NCBI GenBank assembly: GCA_024409235.1 | Contig: JAKSUA010000002.1 | Span: forward strand, 66,385 to 130,384 | DNA from: Bacteroidales bacterium | GTDB taxonomy: Bacteria > Bacteroidota > Bacteroidia > Bacteroidales > UBA1715 | Direction of reading: 5' to 3' | DNA: 64,000 nt | Shown: positions 50,666 through 59,571 of the stretch, piece after piece | Layout: the number at the start of each line of letters is the position of its first letter | How positions within the stretch are numbered: position 1 is the stretch's first letter | Translations under genes and position numbers: made by a program | The notes under the pieces: model-generated | Databases searched by the model: none | What the model was told of the DNA's origin: nothing | What the model saw: the letters and a program-made list of their open reading frames with translations, nothing else

Positions 50666-51904
50666 TTATACATTTTTTATTAATCTTTGTAACAATTGTT
50701 TTCCTGTTGCTTGTATAGCAGGAACGGCAACAGAATTACCAAATTGTTTATATGCAGAGGCATCTGCCACTGTTATTAAAAATTCATCAGGAAACCCTTG
50801 TAAACGGGCCCACTCCCGAGGTGTCATTTTTCGCCAACCATCCTTATTAATTTCACCCTTTATTCTTGTTGTAGGAGTATAATCCGTAAGTCTATTATCT
50901 ATAACAATATTCCTTTCGCGTCCCATACCTCCAACAACTATTGCATTTGCAACTCCATCATCTGGAATAATTTCATATCCAAAACCATGCCCTTTACTTT
51001 CGTGCCTTTTTTTATGTGCGATTAAGGTGTTTTGATATGTGGTGGAAAGATAGTACTTCGAAGGAACCTCATTTTCTTCCCTTATATCAATAAATCGTTT
51101 AGTAGTATCCGTAGGTAAAGGATACGAAAATTCAGTAATATTCAAATCTTTACGAAAACCTATAAAATAAATTCTTTCTCGATGTTGCGGAACTCCGAAA
51201 TTCATTGCGTTTACAATCTGAGGTTCTGGAACAAAATAATTTAATTCATTTCGTAAAACACTCAATATAGTTTTTAAAGTTCTTCCTTTATCATGAATCA
51301 TCAGACCTTTTACATTCTCCAAAAAAAATGCTTTTGGACGTTTTCGTTTAATAATTTCCGCGACATCAAAAAAAAGCGTGCCTCGAGTTTCCTCAAAACC
51401 TAAACGTTTTCCCGCTAATGAAAATGCCTGACATGGGAAACCTGCACACAAAACATCAAAACCATCTGGAATACATGCTTTTGTTTCCTCCTTTGTTATA
51501 TCGCCAAAAGGAACTTCTCCAAAATTCGCAAAATAAGTTTTCTTCGCTTGTTCATCCCATTCTGAAGAAAATACACATCTTCCACCAAGATTTTGCATTG
51601 CAATTCTAAAACCTCCTATACCAGCAAACAAATCTATAAACGTAAATTTCGGTTGATCTGGTTCGGGAAATGGAATGTCAAAAAAATCTTTAAACATATA
51701 AAGTTGCTGTGGAACCGTTGATTCAGCAACTCTATTGTCTTTTCGAGAAGATGTATTTTCTAATATTTCTTCAACTTCTGATGCGTAGGGCAACTTCACC
51801 GAATTATGTAAATGAGCATAATGTGATAACTTTGCCATTTGAAAGCCATCCAACTTCGACAACACCTCTTGCAATTTAGTACCTTTTGAATCCATTATTT
51901 TCAT
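50666..51904 (-). CDS. DNA (cytosine-5)-methyltransferase
   Basis: Transfers methyl from S-adenosylmethionine to C5 of cytosine in a specific DNA site. Motifs are in the normal order: I (FIDLFAGIGGFR, about residue 86), IV with the catalytic Cys (GFPCQAFSLAGKRLG), VI (FLENVKGL), VIII (PQHRERIYFIGF), target-recognition region, IX/X (MTPREWARLQGF ... YKQFGNSVAVP). An N-terminal extension of about 85 residues precedes motif I. The start may be Met1 or Met4. A TATTTTTG -7 box lies upstream. With 50061-50663 it forms a likely type II restriction-modification unit. The recognition site cannot be predicted here. Confidence 0.95.
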   Translation of the reverse strand: MKIMDSKGTKLQEVLSKLDGFQMAKLSHYAHLHNSVKLPYASEVEEILENTSSRKDNRVAESTVPQQLYMFKDFFDIPFPEPDQPKFTFIDLFAGIGGFRIAMQNLGGRCVFSSEWDEQAKKTYFANFGEVPFGDITKEETKACIPDGFDVLCAGFPCQAFSLAGKRLGFEETRGTLFFDVAEIIKRKRPKAFFLENVKGLMIHDKGRTLKTILSVLRNELNYFVPEPQIVNAMNFGVPQHRERIYFIGFRKDLNITEFSYPLPTDTTKRFIDIREENEVPSKYYLSTTYQNTLIAHKKRHESKGHGFGYEIIPDDGVANAIVVGGMGRERNIVIDNRLTDYTPTTRIKGEINKDGWRKMTPREWARLQGFPDEFLITVADASAYKQFGNSVAVPAIQATGKQLLQRLIKNV

Positions 51905-51915
51905 GTTTGCAAAGA

Positions 51916-51923
51916 CAAAAATA
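51916..51923 (-). promoter_or_regulatory. Candidate -7 box (TATTTTTG) for the methyltransferase
   Basis: Full TAnnTTTG match on the minus strand, 11 nt before the first ATG. Confidence 0.45.
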
Positions 51924-51974
51924 CATTTTATCTTTTAGTATGTGTTCACAAAGAACTTTTAAATCACTTTTTTC

Positions 51975-52787
51975 TCATTCCTCTTCTGAAGTTGGAATTT
52001 CAAAAGAAAAGACTTTTGAACCTTCTTTTAAATTCGGGAATATCCATTTATCATTCTCAATCTGATATGAAACAGCCCTTGCATTGTCACAATACGCACG
52101 AACATAAACGGTTTCACCTTCATTAAATCCCGACTCTATTAGTTTGTCTATCGATTTATAAACAACAGTTTTATGTTCTTTGTTTTTTGAGCCGGAAGAG
52201 ATGCCCGATACATAAGCATAAACATAATCTTCAGGAGAAACCGATTCCGATTTGCCAAAGAAATACCATGTAGATAAACTATACGAAGAATAATTTGCAG
52301 TAAAATAAAGTGTCCTGTAAATAGACAGTACATCATCTTTTAAAACTACCGAATCAATAACAACACTACCCTGGACAGGTTTTGCCAGATAAACATTTTC
52401 TACAGTATCAGCACGGGAAGTATCATAATGATGAGAATAAACCGTATTCTTGCAATATCCTGTTTTTGAAAACTCTAAAAAATACCAACCGCCAAGCGGA
52501 CGATATAATTCCCACCAACCATTTTTATCTGTCGTCACATTATACGTTGTGTCCAATAATTTCAAAGGATTCTCCTCCAAAGTATCTATACAACGAACTT
52601 TTACACACACATCCGAATTGTCAGCTTCGCGTTCACCTAGTTCATTATACAACAATGCCCTTCCCCATATTCCACGAGTCGTATCTGCATCCTCGATAAA
52701 AGATTTTTTTCCACATGAGGAAAGCATTGAAGATGCTATCATAACAAATAAAGAAAAGCAAATAAGTGTAATACGAATCTTTTGCAT
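51975..52787 (-). CDS. Putative lipoprotein with a carboxypeptidase-regulatory-like fold
   Basis: The 270-residue protein has a signal peptide ending in the lipobox SMLSSC (Cys about 25). The N-terminal part is rich in beta strands and resembles transthyretin-like/carboxypeptidase-regulatory domains (VTTDKNGWWELYRPLGGWYFLEFSKTGY). The layout, including GIWGRALLYNELG near the N-terminus, recalls lipoproteins found with radical SAM maturases in Bacteroidales, but no maturase is adjacent here. A TATTTTTG -7 box is upstream. It is probably surface exposed; the function is unknown. Confidence 0.75.
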   Translation of the reverse strand: MQKIRITLICFSLFVMIASSMLSSCGKKSFIEDADTTRGIWGRALLYNELGEREADNSDVCVKVRCIDTLEENPLKLLDTTYNVTTDKNGWWELYRPLGGWYFLEFSKTGYCKNTVYSHHYDTSRADTVENVYLAKPVQGSVVIDSVVLKDDVLSIYRTLYFTANYSSYSLSTWYFFGKSESVSPEDYVYAYVSGISSGSKNKEHKTVVYKSIDKLIESGFNEGETVYVRAYCDNARAVSYQIENDKWIFPNLKEGSKVFSFEIPTSEEE

Positions 52788-52805
52788 ATGTTTATTTTAA
52801 TTCTT

Positions 52806-52813
52806 CAAAAATA
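52806..52813 (-). promoter_or_regulatory. Candidate -7 box (TATTTTTG) for the 51975-52787 lipoprotein
   Basis: Full TAnnTTTG match on the minus strand, 18 nt before the ATG. Confidence 0.45.
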
Positions 52814-52902
52814 CATTTTAAATATTGACAACGAAAAACTTTTCATAAAATTATTCTTTTTAATAAAGCCAATAAATATTCCTACATTCAAATTTATTTT
52901 CC

Positions 52903-52910
52903 TATCTTCG
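52903..52910 (+). promoter_or_regulatory. Candidate -7 box (TATCTTCG) for the phosphofructokinase gene
   Basis: Same TATCTTCG variant as at 35302, 41 nt upstream of the ATG, in a strongly AT-rich leader. Confidence 0.45.
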
Positions 52911-52951
52911 CAACCATCAAATTATAGTAATTATTAAAATTAATTAAGTAT

Positions 52952-54568
52952 ATGGCTATTAGTGCATTACAAAAAGCAAGAGCTGCTTACCAACCAAAAT
53001 TGCCAAAAGCATTCAAAGGTGGTGTTGCTCTAAAAGAAGGTAAAGCAACTCAATCTGTTGCAGACCAAGAAGAAATCAAGAAATTGTTCCCTAACACTTA
53101 CGGAATGCCAGTTGTAACTTTTGAAGAAGCTGCTTCAAAATTGTCTATGAACGAATTCAATGTTGGTGTTATTCTTTCAGGTGGTCAAGCTCCTGGTGGA
53201 CACAATGTAATTTCTGGTTTGTTCGATGGTATTAAATCTTTGAACAAAAACGCTAAATTATATGGTTTCTTAGGTGGACCTAGCGGATTGATCGACCATA
53301 AATATATTGAATTAACTTCTGAAATTATTGACGCTTACCGTAACACAGGTGGTTTCGACATCATCGGTTCTGGTCGTACAAAATTGGAAGAAACTTCTCA
53401 ATTTGACAGCGGAATAGAAATCTGCAACAAACTTGGCATTAAAGCATTAGTTATCATCGGTGGTGACGATTCTAACACAAACGCTTGCGTTTTGGCTGAA
53501 TACTATTTGCAAAAAAATACTGGTATCCAAGTAATTGGTTGTCCAAAAACTATCGACGGTGACTTAAAGAACGATCAAATCGAAACTTCTTTCGGTTTTG
53601 ATACTGCTTGTAAAGTTTACTCAGAAGTTATCGGTAACATTATGCGTGATGCTAACTCAGCAAAAAAATACTGGCACTTCATCAAATTGATGGGTCGTTC
53701 TGCTTCTCACATCGCTCTTGAATGTGGTTTGCAAACTCAACCAAACATTTGTATCGTTTCAGAAGAAGTTGAAGCAAAGAAAATGACTTTGGCTCAAATC
53801 GTTGGTAACATCGCTGACACAGTTGCTGCTCGCGCTGCTGCTGGTAACAACTTCGGTGTTGTTCTTATCCCAGAAGGTTTGATCGAATTCATTCCAGAAA
53901 TGAAAGTTCTTATCAAAGAATTGAACGACTTGTTGGCTGAAACTAACGGTGACGTTGCTGCTGCTGTTAAGAAACTTTCAGCTAACTCAGCTTCTGTTTA
54001 CGCTTCTCTTCCAGATTTCGTACAAAAACAATTAACTCTTGAACGCGACCCTCACGGAAACGTACAAGTTTCTTTGATTGAAACTGAAAAACTTCTTATC
54101 GAAATGGTAAGAACAGAATTGGCTAAGAGAAAAGCTGCCGGTTCATACACTGGTAAATTCTCTGGTCTTGGTCACTTCTTCGGTTACGAAGGTCGTTGCG
54201 CAGCTCCATCTAACTTCGATGCAGACTACTGCTATTCATTAGGTTACAATGCAGCTAACTTGATTGCTTCTGGCAAATCTGGTTACATGTCATTGATTAA
54301 GAACACAACTAAACCTGCTGATCAATGGATTGCAGCTGGTGTTCCTATCACAATGATGATGAACATGGAAAAACGTCACGGTGCAATGAAACCAGTTATC
54401 CGCAAAGCATTAGTTGAATTGGAAGGTGCTCCTTTCAAAGCTCTTGCTGCTAACCGCGAAACTTGGGCAAAAGAAACTTGCTATGTATATCCAGGTCCAA
54501 TCCAATACTTCGGTCCTTCTGAAGTTTGCGATTTGCCAACAAAAACATTGGCTTTGGAACAAGAATAA
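52952..54568 (+). CDS. pfp: Diphosphate--fructose-6-phosphate 1-phosphotransferase
   Basis: PPi-dependent phosphofructokinase, a reversible glycolytic enzyme (538 residues, the long bacterial/plant type). Motifs: [13 protein letters not shown] at the phosphoryl-donor site, [17 protein letters not shown] where Asp in place of Gly favours PPi over ATP, and the catalytic [22 protein letters not shown]. Codon use stands out from the neighbours (strong preference for GGT, GCT, AAC, TTC and ATC), which suggests very high expression. It has its own promoter-like box and a perfect terminator at 54589-54621, so it is monocistronic. Confidence 0.96.
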   Translation: MAISALQKARAAYQPKLPKAFKGGVALKEGKATQSVADQEEIKKLFPNTYGMPVVTFEEAASKLSMNEFNVGVILSGGQAPGGHNVISGLFDGIKSLNKNAKLYGFLGGPSGLIDHKYIELTSEIIDAYRNTGGFDIIGSGRTKLEETSQFDSGIEICNKLGIKALVIIGGDDSNTNACVLAEYYLQKNTGIQVIGCPKTIDGDLKNDQIETSFGFDTACKVYSEVIGNIMRDANSAKKYWHFIKLMGRSASHIALECGLQTQPNICIVSEEVEAKKMTLAQIVGNIADTVAARAAAGNNFGVVLIPEGLIEFIPEMKVLIKELNDLLAETNGDVAAAVKKLSANSASVYASLPDFVQKQLTLERDPHGNVQVSLIETEKLLIEMVRTELAKRKAAGSYTGKFSGLGHFFGYEGRCAAPSNFDADYCYSLGYNAANLIASGKSGYMSLIKNTTKPADQWIAAGVPITMMMNMEKRHGAMKPVIRKALVELEGAPFKALAANRETWAKETCYVYPGPIQYFGPSEVCDLPTKTLALEQE

Positions 54569-54588
54569 TCAACTAAGATTATTTTATC

Positions 54589-54621
54589 AAAAAGGATTGA
54601 CAATATTGTCAATCCTTTTTT
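54589..54621 (+). terminator. Terminator of the phosphofructokinase gene
   Basis: AAAAAGGATTGACAAT followed by its exact complement and a T-run: a near-perfect hairpin with a minimal loop. Confidence 0.92.
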
Positions 54622-54665
54622 GTTTTATTGCTAACTAATATTATTGAATATTGCACTTTAATTTG

Positions 54666-54673
54666 TATTTTTG
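54666..54673 (+). promoter_or_regulatory. nadC: Candidate -7 box (TATTTTTG) for nadC
   Basis: Full TAnnTTTG match 20 nt before the ATG at 54694. An ATTG about 20 nt further upstream may serve as a weak -33. Confidence 0.5.
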
Positions 54674-54693
54674 ACAATCTTAAAAATACAACT

Positions 54694-55536
54694 ATGATAG
54701 ACAGTCCACTTATTGATGCAACTATTGACATCGCTTTCAAAGAAGATATTGGCGACGGAGATCACACAACATTATCTTGTATTCCTCATGATTTAGAAGG
54801 TCGCGCCCGTTTATTAGTTAAGCAAGATGGTATTCTTTGTGGTGTTGAATTAGCAAAGAAAATATTTGCAAAATTCGACCCAAGCTTAAAAGTGACTCAA
54901 TATCTGCATGATGGCGACAAAATAAAAAAAGGTGACATTGCATTTACTGTTGAAGGAAAAACAATCTCTATCTTACAAACCGAACGACTTGTTTTGAACT
55001 TTATGCAACGTTTAAGTGGTATTGCTACTCAAACTGCAGAATATGTAAAACTACTTGATGGCACAAATACAAAAATCCTTGACACCCGAAAAACAACACC
55101 TGGACTTCGTTTATTAGAAAAATATGCAGTAAAAGTCGGTGGAGGTGAAAACCACCGTATTGGATTGTACGATATGATTTTAATTAAAGATAATCATATT
55201 GACTATGCCGGTGGCGTTACTGCAGCTATCACAAAAACGAAAGAATATTTAAAAGAAAAAGGAAAAGACCTTAAAATAGAGGTTGAAGCACGCACACTAG
55301 AAGAAATAAAAGAAATTCTTACATTTGATGTTGAACGTATTTTGATAGACAACTTCACTCCTGAAGAAACTAAAGTTGCTGTTGCACTTATCAACGGAAA
55401 ATGTAAAACAGAATCTTCCGGCGGAATCACGAAAGAATCAATACGAGCATATGCAGAAGCTGGAGTTGACTATATTTCTGTTGGAGCTTTAACACATCAT
55501 ATCAGCAGTTTGGATTTAAGTCTCAAAGCATATTAA
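54694..55536 (+). CDS. nadC: Nicotinate-nucleotide diphosphorylase (carboxylating)
   Basis: Quinolinate phosphoribosyltransferase of NAD synthesis: quinolinate plus PRPP to nicotinate mononucleotide, CO2 and PPi. The 280-residue protein starts at ATG 54694 (MIDSPLIDATIDIAFKEDIG); a longer frame begins before the -7 box and is rejected. Motifs: EDIGDGDHTT, LNFMQRLSGIAT, the quinolinate/PRPP-binding LDTRKTTPGLRLLEKYAVKVGGGENHRIGL, and IEVEARTLEE. nadA and nadB are not in the window. The next gene begins 2 nt after the stop, so nadC heads a four-gene run. Confidence 0.96.
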   Translation: MIDSPLIDATIDIAFKEDIGDGDHTTLSCIPHDLEGRARLLVKQDGILCGVELAKKIFAKFDPSLKVTQYLHDGDKIKKGDIAFTVEGKTISILQTERLVLNFMQRLSGIATQTAEYVKLLDGTNTKILDTRKTTPGLRLLEKYAVKVGGGENHRIGLYDMILIKDNHIDYAGGVTAAITKTKEYLKEKGKDLKIEVEARTLEEIKEILTFDVERILIDNFTPEETKVAVALINGKCKTESSGGITKESIRAYAEAGVDYISVGALTHHISSLDLSLKAY

Positions 55537-55538
55537 TA

Positions 55539-57194
55539 ATGTGCCTTAGACTTTTGTTCAAGAAGATATTTATATTCTTTTTATTCACGAGCATAGTTTC
55601 GCGTGTATTTTCACAAGAAACTACTCCACCCGACAAACCAAAACTAGTTGTTTTAGTTATTGTCGAGCAGATGCGTTATGAATATTTAGAGAGATTCAGC
55701 TCCCATTTTTCCAGCGGAGGATTTAAGAAGCTGATGTATTCTGGATCCCACTGCGTTGACGCTCATGTAAATTTTTCTTATGGACAAAGTGCCACAGGAT
55801 ATGCTTCTATTGTAACGGGAACGACACCATCAAACCATGGAATCATTGGAAATTCCTGGTATAATAGAAAAACAAAGACACGTATAAACAGCGTTTTAGA
55901 CGATGATTATCCAAGCACTGGAAATGACACCCATGACGAATATCAAGTTTCGGCAAAAAATCTGATTGCAACAACTTTCGGAGATGAATTAGCAACACAA
56001 AGTTTCGGTAAATCACGTTCCTTTTCCATCAGCCTTGACCAACAAGCAGCTGTTCTTTGTGCCGGGCATAAATCCAATGGCGTTTTTTGGTTGGACGAAT
56101 ATACTGGAAATTGGATGAGTGGAACTTATTATAATAATGTACTTCCCACATGGTTGCACAAATTCAACGACAAAGGACTTGCAAACGTATATATAAATCG
56201 TACCTGGAACACATTTTTACCAATTACAAAATACAAAGAATCTACAAGAGACGATGCAAAATATGAAATAGGCATACGAAACCAAATAGTTTTTCCTTAT
56301 TATCTTCCAAAGATTAAAGACAATTACAAACCATATAAAATTTTAAAAACAACACCTTACGGAAACACTTATACCAAAGATTTAGCAATAGAATTAATTG
56401 AGAAAGAACAACTTGGAAAAACATCTAATTTAGATTTTCTTACAATAGCATTCACAGCAACAGAAGAAATTGGAAATAAATTCGGATGTTTATCAAAAGA
56501 AATTGAAGACACATATATACGATTAGATTTTGAATTAATGTTTTTTCTAAATTATCTGGAAACGCACATTGGAAAAGACAATTTTCTACTTATACTTACC
56601 TCAAACCACGGGATGTCGATTTCACCAAAGTGTGAATCTCAGAAAACAATGAAATTAGGCATCTTCAAACCAGTTGAAACCATGTATCTTCTAGACAAAC
56701 ATCTTGATGTTACTTTCGGCGAAGACAATTGGATTGAGCATTATCAAGACATGCAGATATATTTGAATCTGAAAACTCTAAAAAACAGAAATCTTACCAT
56801 TGCAGAAGTTGAAGATGATTGTTGTGAATTTCTAACACAACTTTCCGGAGTACAATCTGCCATAGGATCGGTATGGCTTGCTAACCATAACTTTTGTTCA
56901 AACGACACCTATAGAATGGTGGATAATTCCTACAATATAGAGCGTTCCGCCAATATATTCCTTACCTTAAAACCAGGTTGGGGCGAACAGACTGTTGAAT
57001 CTGTAGGTTCACACCTTTCACCATATAATTACGACACACACGTTCCTCTTATCTGGTATGGTTGGAAAATGAAGTCAAAAATCATTCATCAACCAATAGA
57101 AATTACCGATATTATCGTAAGTTTGTGCGAAATTACAAAGACAACAAGACCAAACATGGCAACCGGTAAAGTTATTGATGCATTATTAAAATGA
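55539..57194 (+). CDS. Alkaline phosphatase superfamily protein (PafA-like), probable pseudoenzyme
   Basis: The 551-residue protein has a signal peptide (about residues 1-25) and the fold of the periplasmic PafA phosphatases (LVVLVIVEQMRYEYLERF, SIVTGTTPSNHGIIGN, YDTHVPLIWYG). Compared with the PafA active site as I recall it, most catalytic residues are changed. The first metal Asp is Glu43 (VEQM for VDQM), and the TxPGH nucleophile loop is shortened to SATGYAS. The Lys-x-Arg pair is Asp167-Gln-Gln169, D-x3-H is Glu309/Asn313, and the Asp of DHG is Asn356. Asn105, His357 and His501 remain. It is therefore unlikely to hydrolyse phosphate esters normally. It is coupled to nadC (2-nt gap) and to the next gene (4-nt overlap). 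Confidence 0.8.
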   Translation: MCLRLLFKKIFIFFLFTSIVSRVFSQETTPPDKPKLVVLVIVEQMRYEYLERFSSHFSSGGFKKLMYSGSHCVDAHVNFSYGQSATGYASIVTGTTPSNHGIIGNSWYNRKTKTRINSVLDDDYPSTGNDTHDEYQVSAKNLIATTFGDELATQSFGKSRSFSISLDQQAAVLCAGHKSNGVFWLDEYTGNWMSGTYYNNVLPTWLHKFNDKGLANVYINRTWNTFLPITKYKESTRDDAKYEIGIRNQIVFPYYLPKIKDNYKPYKILKTTPYGNTYTKDLAIELIEKEQLGKTSNLDFLTIAFTATEEIGNKFGCLSKEIEDTYIRLDFELMFFLNYLETHIGKDNFLLILTSNHGMSISPKCESQKTMKLGIFKPVETMYLLDKHLDVTFGEDNWIEHYQDMQIYLNLKTLKNRNLTIAEVEDDCCEFLTQLSGVQSAIGSVWLANHNFCSNDTYRMVDNSYNIERSANIFLTLKPGWGEQTVESVGSHLSPYNYDTHVPLIWYGWKMKSKIIHQPIEITDIIVSLCEITKTTRPNMATGKVIDALLK

Positions 57195-57913
57195 AAAGAA
57201 AGTTTTTAGTCATATTATTTTCATTCTTATTCATTTTTGCCTCTGGCCAAAATAAGAAAATCTATTTTACCGATCCAGGAGAGCTTATTTTCCAATTTAC
57301 TCAAACAAACATTGAAGATAACACTGCGGAAAATGGAGTCCGCACCTCCTATTTTACAAATGTTCCTTATTACATGAACATCAACTGTAGCAATCACTTT
57401 GGGTTCATGCCGGGAATATCAATCAAAAACATCGGAATAAAAACAAAAAACGAAAGAATTGACAGCATTACATATGATAGAATAAAACGCAGGGTTTTTA
57501 CAAGCGGACTTTCTATGGCTGTAAAATGTGGTTTTTTCGACAAAGGTATATGGGCATTTGCTGGTGCGGGAATTGACTGGGCATTTCATTACCGCCAGAA
57601 ATTGTTTGAAACATCAGGAAGAAAAAACGTCATAAAAAATGGAGAATGGATGAGTAACGCAACTCCAACATACATTCCATCTTTATTTTTCGGTATTCAG
57701 ACACCACTTTCATTTAATATAAAAGCAACCTATTATTTCAACGATTTTCTTAATAAAAATTACAAAGGTTCATTAGGTGATTTCAGTAAATTCACACAAT
57801 CTCAGTTATTTACAATATCATTTTCAGTAATTTTAAAAGAAATGCCAGACAAATATTCGTCTGAAATTCAACTTGAGCAACCCTCAAAAAGAGAAAAGAC
57901 CATAGAATTATGA
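57191..57913 (+). CDS. Probable outer-membrane beta-barrel protein of unknown function
   Basis: The 240-residue protein begins with a Sec signal peptide (MKRKFLVILFSFLFIFASGQ) and continues with alternating hydrophobic strands ending in aromatic residues (SGLSMAVKCGFF, IWAFAGAGIDWAFHY, SLFFGIQTPLSFNIKATYYF, LFTISFSVIL). This pattern fits a small outer-membrane barrel. I do not recognise the family. It overlaps both the phosphatase-like gene and the methyltransferase gene by 4 nt, so the three are translated together. The last 20 residues are charged and lie after the final strand, which is unusual for a barrel that normally ends in Phe. Confidence 0.65.
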   Translation: MKRKFLVILFSFLFIFASGQNKKIYFTDPGELIFQFTQTNIEDNTAENGVRTSYFTNVPYYMNINCSNHFGFMPGISIKNIGIKTKNERIDSITYDRIKRRVFTSGLSMAVKCGFFDKGIWAFAGAGIDWAFHYRQKLFETSGRKNVIKNGEWMSNATPTYIPSLFFGIQTPLSFNIKATYYFNDFLNKNYKGSLGDFSKFTQSQLFTISFSVILKEMPDKYSSEIQLEQPSKREKTIEL

Positions 57914-58644
57914 AGCAAATAAAATTACTATTATACAGATTATTAGGCTTAAAAAACTATCTACGTTTGATTAGTAGAATTTACATTATTCTCATTGAAT
58001 GTGGATTTGGCAAAAAAAAATATCCAGAAATACATTATTTAAAAACTATAATAAAGCCGGATTTTCATTGCATTGATATAGGAGCTAACTTAGGATATTT
58101 TTCCTATTTTATGAGCAAATACGCCGGTAAATCAGGAAAAGTATATTCAGTGGAACCTATCCCACTTTTTGGAGAAATTTTTAAGAGAAATGTAGCGAAA
58201 AATAATACTCCCAACATCACTCTTCTGCCTTACGCACTTGGAGCCGAAGAAAAAAATGTAAAAATGGGAATGCCTTTAGTTGACAAAGCCGTACATCACG
58301 GAATGACAAAAGTGATAGAGACAGAAGGTAAATACGAAAAGACATTTGATGTTGCAATGAAAATCCCCGATAATCTATTTACAAGTTTAGAAAAAATTGA
58401 CTTTCTTAAAATTGATGTTGAAGGCTATGAACATATAGTCCTATCTAACATGAAAAATTTCCTAAAAAGAGACTTGCCAATTATAGAAGCCGAACTCGGA
58501 GGAACAGCAAACCGAAAAGAAAGTATATCTATTTTAACTGATTTAGGATATAAAATTTTCATTCTAAAAAACAACAAACTTTGTGAAACCAATTCAACAG
58601 AATGTTTGTCTTATACAGAAGATTTGTATTTTATAGCAAGATAA
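57910..58644 (+). CDS. FkbM family methyltransferase
   Basis: SAM-dependent methyltransferase (244 residues) of the FkbM family, often acting on sugars or other small hydroxyl compounds. The SAM-binding motif is HCIDIGANLGYFSYFMSKYAG near residues 53-73, followed by the acidic strand YSVEP. The family's C-terminal part is FLKIDVEGYEHIVL. It is the last gene of the nadC run and overlaps the preceding barrel gene by 4 nt. A link to glycan modification at the cell surface is possible given the exopolysaccharide genes in the window, but the substrate is unknown. Confidence 0.88.
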   Translation: MKQIKLLLYRLLGLKNYLRLISRIYIILIECGFGKKKYPEIHYLKTIIKPDFHCIDIGANLGYFSYFMSKYAGKSGKVYSVEPIPLFGEIFKRNVAKNNTPNITLLPYALGAEEKNVKMGMPLVDKAVHHGMTKVIETEGKYEKTFDVAMKIPDNLFTSLEKIDFLKIDVEGYEHIVLSNMKNFLKRDLPIIEAELGGTANRKESISILTDLGYKIFILKNNKLCETNSTECLSYTEDLYFIAR

Positions 58645-58666
58645 ATTCTAATTAAATGTCATTTTT

Positions 58667-58697
58667 TTTGCAATTCAAAAAAAAACATTTACTTTTA
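58667..58697 (+). promoter_or_regulatory. Promoter (-33 TTTG, 19-nt spacer, -7 TACTTTTA)
   Basis: TTTG at 58667-58670, 19 nt, TACTTTTA at 58690-58697. Spacing is ideal and the -7 box has one mismatch. It serves the gene starting at 58726. Confidence 0.6.
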
Positions 58698-58725
58698 TCA
58701 TGCGAAATTTTATATGCGGTAGTAC

Positions 58726-59433
58726 ATGGCAAAGAAAAAGGGATCTAAAGACAGAAGCTACGAGTTGAAAAAACTTAAGGCTGAGTGTGTTGCAGAAGAA
58801 AACAGTCGTTACATTAAATCTCAAAACAAAAGAAAACTTGGTAGCGGCGAAGCTCCTGCGGGAAACACTGGACTTAAAGCTACGAAAAGCGAAGTTTTCA
58901 TTTTTCTTGTAGGACAAGAAGAATCAACGAAAAACATTCAAGAACAATTCAAAACAACGAGAAGCTACAAAAAAACGAAATCTTTTACTGACGCTGAATC
59001 GGCAAAGAATTTCTTGGATGTCACAAAATTCCCTAAAAACTCAATCATCACAATGATTCTTGTTGCACCTGATTTCGCAAAAGAAGAAGATATCCAAAGC
59101 GAACTTGATGTAATTGCTAAGATTAAGGAAGAAGACCCTAGTTTGGACGTAATTCTTCTTTCTGCATCATCAATTTATACAAGCGTAGCTGATTTTACTG
59201 TTCAAAAAGCAAGCGACGCATTTGGAAAGATTGTTACAAATATCACATGGGCAATCCGCGAACAAGATCGTATCCGTCGCCAAGTTGAATCAAAACAATT
59301 TATCAAAATCGCAATTATCGTATTCTTTGTATTCTTTATCTTAATTTTCGCAATAGATTTCATAACAGGAATGATGGATACTTCCCCAAATCCTTCGGGA
59401 ATTTTCAACATTCTTCCTATTCCTCACGAATAA
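58726..59433 (+). CDS. Membrane-tethered protein with a receiver-like domain lacking the phosphorylation site
   Basis: The 235-residue protein has three parts: a basic N-terminal segment (1-50, MAKKKGSKDRSYELKK...), a domain at about 56-180 with the alternating strand/helix order of response-regulator receivers, and one transmembrane helix at about 193-216 with a short tail. In the receiver-like part, strand 1 reads EVFIFLVG without the usual acidic pair. The position of the phospho-aspartate has Ala114 (MILVAPDF), while the Ser of strand 4 (ILLSASS) and a Lys (VQKAS) remain. It could be a phosphorylation-independent interaction module. No partner gene is adjacent. The function is unknown and the homology is by eye. 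Confidence 0.6.
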   Translation: MAKKKGSKDRSYELKKLKAECVAEENSRYIKSQNKRKLGSGEAPAGNTGLKATKSEVFIFLVGQEESTKNIQEQFKTTRSYKKTKSFTDAESAKNFLDVTKFPKNSIITMILVAPDFAKEEDIQSELDVIAKIKEEDPSLDVILLSASSIYTSVADFTVQKASDAFGKIVTNITWAIREQDRIRRQVESKQFIKIAIIVFFVFFILIFAIDFITGMMDTSPNPSGIFNILPIPHE

Positions 59434-59454
59434 AACACAATACAATTTGTATAT

Positions 59455-59487
59455 AAAAAAGCAGTTGGTAATCCAACTGCTTTTTTT
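59455..59487 (+). terminator. Terminator of the 58726-59433 gene
   Basis: A-run, GCAGTTGG, TAAT loop, CCAACTGC, T-run: perfect stem. Confidence 0.92.
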
Positions 59488-59571
59488 GTTTTCGTATTAA
59501 TTTCCTCTCAAACACTATCTCATTTTTATATAATGAAAAAAGAGTAAATATATAAATTTTCATTCAAAGTA

